Below are positions 1 through 6,781 of a stretch of 64,000 bases of DNA, piece after piece. The notes under the pieces are model-generated. The model saw nothing but the letters and a program-made list of their open reading frames with translations. It had not been told where the DNA came from and ran no database searches. The first letter of the stretch is position 1. The number at the start of each line of letters is the position of its first letter. The stretch comes from Oscillospiraceae bacterium (lineage in GTDB: Bacteria; Bacillota; Clostridia; Oscillospirales; CAG-272). A program made the translations under genes and the position numbers. The stretch covers positions 196,041 to 260,040 of the forward strand of contig SVSI01000001.1 in the NCBI GenBank assembly GCA_015064385.1, read 5' to 3'.

Positions 1-95
1 TCCTCAATGTAAGCGCCGCCGTATTTGCCGAAATATCCGTCTTTGTCGGGATAGTTGTTAAAATAGGTGTCGAAATCGACGTTGTTTATCTTCAT
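1..95 (-). CDS. trpB: Tryptophan synthase beta subunit, N-terminal fragment
   Basis: Only the first 31 codons lie in the window; the rest is beyond the left edge. The product begins MKINNVDFDTYFNNYPD and reaches GYFGKYGGAYIE, the FG-x-x-GG block found at the start of TrpB proteins, which join indole to serine to make tryptophan with PLP. The ATG at 95 follows an AGAGGAA ribosome site at good spacing. The call leans on the leader as well: the upstream T-box has a TGG (Trp) specifier, so tryptophan limitation should switch this gene on. A TrpB paralogue or another fold-type II PLP enzyme cannot be excluded from 31 residues. Confidence 0.75.
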   Translation of the reverse strand, partial: MKINNVDFDTYFNNYPDKDGYFGKYGGAYIE

Positions 96-187
96 AATAT
101 ATTTCCTCTCTTTATTTAAGACGTTATTTTTTTGATAGGGCAGGGAAGAGTCGCCATCGTTTTGTAAGCAGTATCATAAAAGCTCCT

Positions 188-227
188 TAAAAATGAAAAT
201 CCTTGACAGAATGTGCTTCTGTCAAGG
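188..227 (-). terminator. T-box intrinsic terminator
   Basis: Perfect 11-bp stem CCTTGACAGAA / TTCTGTCAAGG with a 5-nt loop, followed on the minus strand by ATTTTCATTTTT. It lies between the T-box motif and trpB and is the switchable terminator of the leader. Confidence 0.85.
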
Positions 228-476
228 ACGAATAAACACTTTTTAAGTCTTACTCGCGGTGCCACCTTGCTTGACGCGTTTTGCGCCCACCTTTTGAGAT
301 GCGTAACATCTCTTCTCTGTAACGGGAGAAGCCCGTCTTTGACTACCTTCGCGCGTGCGCTATCGCCAAAGCCCTCCGAAGTCCATTTACCGAGCCGCTT
401 TCTGTCGGGATCACAGCATCCCCGACTCTCTGTGAGCGCGCTTCTCGATTTTATCTCTTCCTCAACGGTTTATCTT
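188..476 (-). promoter_or_regulatory. T-box leader, tryptophan specifier
   Basis: The transcript from about 476 downwards carries the T-box hallmark AAGGTGGCACCGCG (270 to 254), a Stem I AGAGAG bulge near 425 and a TGG codon at 385-383 in the Stem I specifier position, followed by A. It ends in a strong intrinsic terminator (227-188). Uncharged tRNA-Trp binding should favour the antiterminator and let trpB be transcribed. Motifs are read directly; the specifier assignment is inference from position in the helix. Confidence 0.9.
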
Positions 477-482
477 GAGTGC

Positions 483-511
483 ATTATATCACCGTAAGAG
501 AGTTTTGTCAA
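483..511 (-). promoter_or_regulatory. Promoter of the trpB T-box transcript
   Basis: Minus strand TTGACA (511-506), 17 bp, TATAAT (488-483): both hexamers match the housekeeping consensus exactly. The predicted start point near 476 is just before Stem I. Confidence 0.85.
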
Positions 512-546
512 GTGTTTTTTGAAAATGCGGTAACTTTTGGGCAGTT

Positions 547-903
547 TTAATTTGCGATCCTTCTTCTGATCCGATATACCGTGTCTCGGCTGACGCACAT
601 TTCCTCTGCCGTTTCTTCCATAGTCATATTATGTAAGTAGCGGTAGGTGAGAAAAAGCTTCTCGTCGGCACGCTTTGCGGCTTCGCGCGGAGTGGGCGCG
701 CTTGCGACGTAGCTGTCGAGCTCTTTTTCTGCCTCTCCGAGCGAGCTCTCGAGCTCGGAAATGGCGTTTAACACCGGAATGACGCGGTCGTCGCTTCGGG
801 CGTATCCGTAGCGATCGAGCATCACGCGGAGTTGTGCTCTTCGGGTATCAAGCAATAGCTTGTCCGAACGGTATTTTTCGAATCTGCATAACCAACCAGA
901 CAT
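547..903 (-). CDS. Small sigma-region-4-like HTH protein
   Basis: 118 residues from an ATG at 903 preceded by AAAGGAG; a longer in-frame start at 936 lacks a ribosome site and overlaps the operator. The first part is helical and charged (residues 20-75, likely coiled coil). The end, MTMEETAEEMCVSRDTVYR, is a helix-turn-helix of the sigma-70 region 4 kind, as seen in phage late-regulator ArpU/DUF1492-like proteins. No catalytic motif is present. It stands alone between the trpB leader and the transporter operon. A consensus promoter and a LexA-type box lie just upstream, so it may respond to DNA damage. Function is unknown; a DNA-binding regulator is the best guess. Confidence 0.75.
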   Translation of the reverse strand: MSGWLCRFEKYRSDKLLLDTRRAQLRVMLDRYGYARSDDRVIPVLNAISELESSLGEAEKELDSYVASAPTPREAAKRADEKLFLTYRYLHNMTMEETAEEMCVSRDTVYRIRRRIAN

Positions 904-929
904 TATCTCAGATCTCCTTTCGAAAAATA

Positions 930-979
930 CGAACAAATGTTCTGTTTTTGATTATACCACCGTGCTTTCGATTTGTCAA
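930..979 (-). promoter_or_regulatory. Promoter with LexA-type operator
   Basis: Minus strand TTGACA (979-974), 17 bp, TATAAT (956-951). The palindrome CGAACAAATGTTCT (930-943) sits at the expected start point and fits the Gram-positive LexA/DinR consensus CGAACRNRYGTTYG in all but the last base. The GAAC-N4-GTTC core is perfect. LexA bound there would block transcription of the HTH gene at 547-903. Confidence 0.7.
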
Positions 980-1427
980 TAGCTGATTTGATAAAATATA
1001 AGTGCGAAAAAAAGAAAAAAGCGTCGTAAAACCGAAAATAAAATCAAAAAAGAGGATCTTTTTTCGAGAATTTGAAATTTCGTCAAAATGTAGAAAAAGC
1101 GATCTCAAAATTGTACAAAATGCACAACGAGTTAAATACCGGAGATTTTTGATCGTTGAGAAAAAAATAAATTTCGTCACTATTACCATATCTGTTGGCG
1201 GCTTAAAAAAACAAAAAAATGACTTAAAACGCCTGCTAAATCGGGGACTTTTTGCCAAAATGGATTAAAGAGAGCAAAAGCACGAAAAGAGCAACAAGAA
1301 ACGCACGGACGCGTGTGAACAAAACGCAAAATCCGATCGGTTTTCAAAAACTTTACAAAAAGGTTAAAAATCCCTCGAAAACCAAAAAAAGTGCGGTGTT
1401 CTTCAATTATATTAGGACGGCGTTCTA
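980..1427. other. AT-rich intergenic stretch without recognised genes
   Basis: Very A-rich sequence between the divergent HTH gene and the promoter of the transporter operon. Short open frames occur on both strands, but they are low-complexity (Lys/Phe-rich), lack ribosome sites and look like chance. No RNA motif was recognised here. Confidence 0.6.
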
Positions 1428-1456
1428 TTGACATTTTTGCCCGTTTGTGCTATTAT
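1428..1456 (+). promoter_or_regulatory. Promoter of the ABC/DUF5696 operon
   Basis: TTGACA (1428-1433), 17 bp, TATTAT (1451-1456), close to perfect. The start point would be near 1463, giving a leader of about 190 nt before the first gene. Confidence 0.8.
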
Positions 1457-1462
1457 TTTGTT

Positions 1463-1544
1463 ACAGTTCGCAGGCAAATCAATACTAAAAATCGCGGTGA
1501 CGACTGCGCGAACTGGCGTTACCGTCGATTTTTTTTGTTTTTTT
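1463..1544 (+). promoter_or_regulatory. Leader with terminator and possible H-type pseudoknot
   Basis: A 12-bp stem (1491-1502 with 1517-1529, one bulge, one G-U pair) is followed by T8-G-T7: an intrinsic terminator in the leader, over 100 nt before the gene. Its loop holds GCGAACTG (1508-1515), perfectly complementary to CAGTTCGC (1464-1471) at the very 5' end of the predicted transcript. The order a-b-a'-b' would make an H-type pseudoknot, a layout used by several small riboswitches. It matches no riboswitch class I recognise. Attenuation is inference; the pairings are seen. Confidence 0.55.
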
Positions 1545-1651
1545 GACGCTTTTATGTGAGAGAAGCTGCTGAAAAGGCAGAACCGTCCGTGTAAAATCGG
1601 CCAAAAGTGCTTGCAATTTCGCAAAACCATCTGTTAGGAGGAAAATTTTTA

Positions 1652-4600
1652 ATGACCCGTTCGAAAAGAACTAAAATTCTGGCATTTTTCCTCGCCGTTC
1701 TGACTGTTATAGCCCCGTCAACCGCAGTTGCGGCCAAGGAGACTAACGATGCATATCAGTCAGCGTCCCTTTCCGATCTGCTCCGCCTCTCCAAATACGA
1801 GGATTATATGCTGGAGCATCAGAATGTCGGCTTCGGTGAGAAAAGTTACGTTCTTTCCTCTGATGATATCCTGAACTACAACGCGGATATCACGAACGCG
1901 GAAGTCAGAGAAGAGTGTGTTGATGAAGAAAGGGGTATTAAGGGCCTCTACCTTCCCGCTACGGGAATCGTAGGTTGGAATATCCCCGAAGAAATGAAGG
2001 CGGGTATGTACGCCGTCAAATTCAAATACGTCCCTATCAAAGAGGAAATCTCGAAAACGACTTCCATTGAAAGAACGTTTTATATCAACGAGTCGGTTCC
2101 TTACTACGAAGCGCGTTACCTTTCCATTTCAAAGGTATGGGTGGATGACGTAAATTCGTATCAGAAGGATTCCGACGGTAACGTTATCTACCGTTATCTC
2201 AACGCAGACGGAACGCTTGCTTTCGAATACGTTGATATAAACGGTAACGTGCTTGAGCGCGCAGTTGAAAACAGAGCACTCGTCTTTAAGAAGACGGGTG
2301 AGACCGTTTCGGCAGACGGATATCAGAAATATCCCGTTTTCGCAAACGATATAGACGGTAACGAATCCAAGCCGTCCAAATATATGGTCAACGAGCTCTG
2401 TACGTACGTTGCTACCGACTCCTCGGGATATCACATAGAACCCCTTCAGTTCTATTTCCCTGATGGAAACAACACGATCCAGCTCGAGGCACAGCGCGAA
2501 GCTATGGTCCTCGTGGGAGTTGAGATCTTCCCGTACGATTACGACAAGGAAGTAAAGTCCTTTGATGAATACGTAAAATACTGGCAGGACAACGGCGCCG
2601 CCGACGTTGCCGACTTCTACAAGAAGCTTCAGGCAGAGTATCCCGACGCTACGTCCGAGACCACGCTCTATCCCCTTGCGGACAGAACGAGCGCCATATC
2701 GCAGCCCCAGTCTCCCTACATTCAGTACCTCAACGCTATCGGCGGTGACGGCGGTGATAAGTGGCAGAGCGCAGGACAGTGGGTACGCTATACCGTAGAG
2801 GTAGAGCAGGACGGATTTTACGAGATCGTTCTTCGTTACCGCCAGTCGGTAAACGAAGGTGCTTATTCCACCCGTGTGCTCAAGGTTGCTACCCAGAGCA
2901 TGATAAACGAGGGAAAAGCGCCCGAGGCGCCTTTCAAAGAGGCAAACTACTTAAGATTTAATTATAAGGATACCTGGCAGGTCTCCGCGATAAACAGCGG
3001 AAGTGACGTCACCTACAAGGTATATCTTGAAAAGGGCAAGAACTATATCGAGCTCGAAGCGGGACTCGGAGATATGGCAGAGATACTTCTCGACGTTACC
3101 GACTCGCTCAACACGATAAACGACATCTATATCAAGTTCCTTATGATTACGGGATCTGATCCCGATAAATATCGCGACTATGACTTCTACAGCATCGTTC
3201 CGGACGAGGTAAACGGACTTCTCGTTCAGTCAGGTAAGCTTTACGCTCTTGCCGATAAGCTTCAGGCACAGGTTGGAAGCGGCGGTTCTTATACCGCAAC
3301 CCTCCGTACCGTTGCTCAGCTCCTTGAGAGAATGGGTAAGAACGAGCACAATATTGCAGCGAACCTTGAAAACCTCAAGGAAAATCTCGGTACCATCGGT
3401 ACCTGGATCCAGAACGGAGCAAAGCAGCCCCTTGAGCTTGATTACATTATAGTCAGAACTCCTCAGGGCAACGACAATCTCCCCAAGGCGGAGGCAAACT
3501 TCTGGCAGTCGCTCTGGTTTGAGATCTGCCAGTTCTTCAGAAGCTTCGTTGCAGACTACAGCCAGCTTGGTGCTACCGTAGTGTCCGACCCCGACAACAG
3601 AATAGTCGTATGGACCACTCTCGGACGTGACCAGGCGCAGGTTCTCAGAAGTCTTATCAACTCCGACTTCGCGAAGAATAATACGGAAGCAAACGTTGAC
3701 CTAAAGCTCGTTGCGGGCGGCGCGCTGCTTCCTTCAGTTCTTGCAGGCGTCGGACCTGACGTATCGCACGGACACGGCTCGGGAGACGTTATCAACTGGG
3801 CAATAAGAAGCGCGGTACAGCCGCTTGACGATTTCGAGGGATTTGACGAGCTTAAAGATGACTTTACCGAGGCGTCGTGGATCCCGATTACCCTGTACAG
3901 TTTGAAGAAGGACGGCACCCGTTCCGAGACTACCTACGGTCTCCCCGAGGCGCTCGACTTCCCGATGATGTTCTACCGCGCGGACGTTCTTAACGAGCTC
4001 GGTCTTTCGGTTCCCAAGACGTGGAGCGAGATGGAGACGGTAATGGACACCCTTGGCGAGAACAACATGCAGATAGCTATTCCGACCTATATCGGCGGAC
4101 ACGATATCTTCCTTGCACAGATGGGTAAAGAGGTAGATAAGGGTGGAGAGTTCTGCGGAGTACGTTATATCAACGACGGTATGGAGATCGGTTACGATAC
4201 CGATACCGCTCTTGAGGCGTTCTCGTATCTTATGTCCTTCTTTACCGACCACGGTCAGCCGAAGCAGTACGACTTCGTAAACCGTTTCCGTACCGGTGAG
4301 ATCCCGATCGGTATCATAGGATACTCGACTTATACTCAGCTTAGCATATTTGCTACCGAGATACAGGGACTTTGGGAATTCGTTCCGCTTCCCGGTTGGG
4401 AGACCTACAACGACGATGGAACGATATCGGTCAACAATAACGCTATCGGAACTACGACGGCAATAATTATGCTTGCCAACGAGGATCGCTCCGAGCATCT
4501 CACGAACTTTGCATGGAAGTTTATGAAGTGGTACGTTTCGGAAAACACTCAGGCAAACTACGCTAACGAGCTTACCGCTCTCTTCGGAAGCGAATACAAG

Positions 4601-4876
4601 TACCACACGGCAAACAACGCCGCACTTGAATCGCTTTCCTGGACGACCAGCGAATACAACAACCTTATGGCACAGATCGGAAGTCTTAAGGGAATCAGAG
4701 AGTACCCCGGCGGATACATCATCTCGCGTTATCTCAAGTTCGCGTTTGATGAGGTATATAACGACGGTGCAGAACCCGAAAAGGCACTCAGAGACTACGT
4801 TCGTGATATCAATACCGAGATCACGAGAAAGCGCTCAGAGTTTGATCTTGCAGTCAAAGAGGTTACGTTTGGATAA
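1652..4876 (+). CDS. Large extracellular solute-binding protein with CBM-like modules
   Basis: 1074 residues from the ATG at 1652, which follows AGGAGG; an upstream in-frame ATG has no ribosome site. A signal peptide (1-29, ending AVAA) lacks a lipobox cysteine, unusual for a Gram-positive binding protein. Residues about 110-300 and 370-490 resemble beta-sandwich carbohydrate-binding modules (for example NYIELEAGLGD). A helical linker follows. From about 650 to the end it is an ABC sugar-binding protein (family 1), with RIVVWTTLGRDQ and the ligand-lobe block DFPMMFYRADVLNELGL. Ordinary binding proteins are 420-450 residues. It is first in the operon and should hand an oligosaccharide to the permeases that follow. 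The substrate is not deducible. Confidence 0.88.
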   Translation: MTRSKRTKILAFFLAVLTVIAPSTAVAAKETNDAYQSASLSDLLRLSKYEDYMLEHQNVGFGEKSYVLSSDDILNYNADITNAEVREECVDEERGIKGLYLPATGIVGWNIPEEMKAGMYAVKFKYVPIKEEISKTTSIERTFYINESVPYYEARYLSISKVWVDDVNSYQKDSDGNVIYRYLNADGTLAFEYVDINGNVLERAVENRALVFKKTGETVSADGYQKYPVFANDIDGNESKPSKYMVNELCTYVATDSSGYHIEPLQFYFPDGNNTIQLEAQREAMVLVGVEIFPYDYDKEVKSFDEYVKYWQDNGAADVADFYKKLQAEYPDATSETTLYPLADRTSAISQPQSPYIQYLNAIGGDGGDKWQSAGQWVRYTVEVEQDGFYEIVLRYRQSVNEGAYSTRVLKVATQSMINEGKAPEAPFKEANYLRFNYKDTWQVSAINSGSDVTYKVYLEKGKNYIELEAGLGDMAEILLDVTDSLNTINDIYIKFLMITGSDPDKYRDYDFYSIVPDEVNGLLVQSGKLYALADKLQAQVGSGGSYTATLRTVAQLLERMGKNEHNIAANLENLKENLGTIGTWIQNGAKQPLELDYIIVRTPQGNDNLPKAEANFWQSLWFEICQFFRSFVADYSQLGATVVSDPDNRIVVWTTLGRDQAQVLRSLINSDFAKNNTEANVDLKLVAGGALLPSVLAGVGPDVSHGHGSGDVINWAIRSAVQPLDDFEGFDELKDDFTEASWIPITLYSLKKDGTRSETTYGLPEALDFPMMFYRADVLNELGLSVPKTWSEMETVMDTLGENNMQIAIPTYIGGHDIFLAQMGKEVDKGGEFCGVRYINDGMEIGYDTDTALEAFSYLMSFFTDHGQPKQYDFVNRFRTGEIPIGIIGYSTYTQLSIFATEIQGLWEFVPLPGWETYNDDGTISVNNNAIGTTTAIIMLANEDRSEHLTNFAWKFMKWYVSENTQANYANELTALFGSEYKYHTANNAALESLSWTTSEYNNLMAQIGSLKGIREYPGGYIISRYLKFAFDEVYNDGAEPEKALRDYVRDINTEITRKRSEFDLAVKEVTFG

Positions 4877-4922
4877 ATCCAAAACTAAATATCAGTAAAC
4901 AACATTAAGGAGTGATCATAAA

Positions 4923-5888
4923 GTGTCAGCAAAAGTAAAGACACACTCCAATGATGAAGTTAAAAAGCCGGTCGCCAGAAAAGATCTTTCGAAAGCGGCG
5001 TGGACGTGGAAGGAAATGAAGAAAAATTGGGTAGCTTACGCAATGCTTGCTCCCTACTATATAGTTTTTCTTCTTTTCACCATCGTTCCGGTTATAGTAT
5101 CATTGGTGTTAAGTTTCTTTGAATTTAATATGATAGAACCTCCTGTCTGGGTTGGTATCCAAAACTATACCAGACTCTTCCTCGCAGACGACCTGTTTGT
5201 AACTGCATGTAAGAACACGCTTATCTTTGCATCGATAATCGGTCCCGTTTCCTACATAATGTCATTCTGCGTGGCATGGTTCATCAATGAGCTCGGTCCC
5301 AAGCTCCGTGCGGTAGTAACGCTTATATTCTACGCACCTAACATCGGTGGATCTGTTTACCTTATCTGGAAGACGCTCTTCTCGAGTGACTCTTACGGAT
5401 ACGTAAACGGTATTCTTCTCGATCTGGGAATCATTACGAAAGCGATCTCCTTCTTTGAGGACGCTAAGTACATTATGCCCCTTTGTATCGTCGTAGCCCT
5501 TTGGCTCTCGCTCGGTACGTCCTTCCTTAACTTCATTGCCGGACTTCAGGGCGTTGACCACTCGCTTTACGAGGCGGGCGCGGTTGACGGCATCTCGAAC
5601 AGATGGCAGGAGCTTTGGTATATCACGCTTCCGTACATGAAGCCCCAGCTGCTTCTCAGTGCGGTACTCGCGATCACGCAGGCGTTCGGTTTCGGTCAGG
5701 TAGTTAACGACCTTTGCGGTAACCCCTCTACCGACTACGCGGCGTGGACGATAATGCACCACCTTGACGACTACGGCGGTGCGCGATTTGAGATAGGTTA
5801 CGCTTCGGCTATCGCTACGGTACTGTTTATCGTAATGGTAGGAACTAACCAGCTCGTCAAAAAACTCTTATCGAAGGTGGGACAGTGA
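4923..5888 (+). CDS. ABC sugar permease, MalF/YteP-type (pair A)
   Basis: 321 residues, GTG start after AAGGAGTGATC. Six membrane spans are expected, the first at about 40-63. The permease-ATPase coupling helix (EAA loop) is present near residue 217 as YEAGAVDGISNRWQ. This is one half of a carbohydrate-uptake (CUT1) channel; it should pair with the product of the next gene, whose start directly abuts its stop. No ATP-binding gene occurs in the operon, so a shared MsmK/UgpC-like ATPase from elsewhere is likely. Confidence 0.92.
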   Translation: MSAKVKTHSNDEVKKPVARKDLSKAAWTWKEMKKNWVAYAMLAPYYIVFLLFTIVPVIVSLVLSFFEFNMIEPPVWVGIQNYTRLFLADDLFVTACKNTLIFASIIGPVSYIMSFCVAWFINELGPKLRAVVTLIFYAPNIGGSVYLIWKTLFSSDSYGYVNGILLDLGIITKAISFFEDAKYIMPLCIVVALWLSLGTSFLNFIAGLQGVDHSLYEAGAVDGISNRWQELWYITLPYMKPQLLLSAVLAITQAFGFGQVVNDLCGNPSTDYAAWTIMHHLDDYGGARFEIGYASAIATVLFIVMVGTNQLVKKLLSKVGQ

Positions 5889-5889
5889 T

Positions 5890-6771
5890 ATGGCTAAAAC
5901 ACAGAAAATGAGAGTTAGAAAACACAGAGTCGTTCTCAACCGTTCGGTTGGAGGCGATACGGGAATATTCTTCTTCCTTGCAATAATGGGAATAGTAATG
6001 TTCCTCCCCATGCTTTACACGATAATGCAGTCGTTAAAGCCGCTTGACGAGCTTTGGTATTTCCCGCCGAAGTTCTACGTTATGAACCCGACTACCAAGA
6101 ACTTCTCTGACCTCTTCAGACTTATGAGTCAGAGCTGGGTGCCCTTCTCGAGATACATATTCAACACCGTGCTCATCTCGGTAGGCGGTACCTTCGGTCA
6201 CCTTATCCTTGCGGCTATGGCGGCTTACGTTCTTGCAAAGATCAAGTTCCCCGGAAGAAACTGGCTCTTCCAGACGGTCGTTCTTTCACTTATGTTCCAT
6301 ACGACCGTTGCATCCCTGTCGAAGTTCATCATTATGTCGGGAATCGGCATGATAGATACTATCTGGTCGATAATCATTCCCGCGTGGGGATCTTCGCTCG
6401 GACTTTACCTTATGAAGCAGTTTATGGAAAGCGCGGTAGCGGACGCAGTGCTCGAAAGCGCACGTATCGACGGTTGCCGCGAGTTCAAGACCTTCTGGGT
6501 AATTGCGATGCCTATGGTTAAGCCCGCTTGGCTTACCCTTATAATGTACTCGTTCAAGGACCTTTGGAACACGGGTAACGTTATTTACATTTACAGTGAG
6601 CAGCTCAAGACGCTCAACTACGCTATCAACCAGATCATAAGCGGCGGTATCACCCGTGCGGGTGCGGCTGCGGCTTCCACGGTCGTAATGATGGCAGTGC
6701 CGATCCTCGTATTCGTTGTCAGCCAGAGTAACATCATAGAGACGATGGGTACGTCGGGTATGAAGGACTAA
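5890..6771 (+). CDS. ABC sugar permease, MalG/YteQ-type (pair A)
   Basis: 293 residues; ATG one base after the preceding stop, implying translational coupling. Six membrane spans, with the EAA loop near residue 188 (VLESARIDGCREFKTFW). It is the second half of the CUT1 channel. It ends 10 bases before the NHL-Yip1 gene. Confidence 0.92.
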   Translation: MAKTQKMRVRKHRVVLNRSVGGDTGIFFFLAIMGIVMFLPMLYTIMQSLKPLDELWYFPPKFYVMNPTTKNFSDLFRLMSQSWVPFSRYIFNTVLISVGGTFGHLILAAMAAYVLAKIKFPGRNWLFQTVVLSLMFHTTVASLSKFIIMSGIGMIDTIWSIIIPAWGSSLGLYLMKQFMESAVADAVLESARIDGCREFKTFWVIAMPMVKPAWLTLIMYSFKDLWNTGNVIYIYSEQLKTLNYAINQIISGGITRAGAAAASTVVMMAVPILVFVVSQSNIIETMGTSGMKD

Positions 6772-6781
6772 GGAGGTAGCG

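Noticed and set aside
213..497. 94-codon plus-strand frame
   Set aside because: It lies on the reverse strand of the trpB T-box leader and has no ribosome site.
1002..1268. 88-codon Lys-rich frame in the AT-rich gap
   Set aside because: Low complexity, no ribosome site and overlapped by equally long frames on the other strand.
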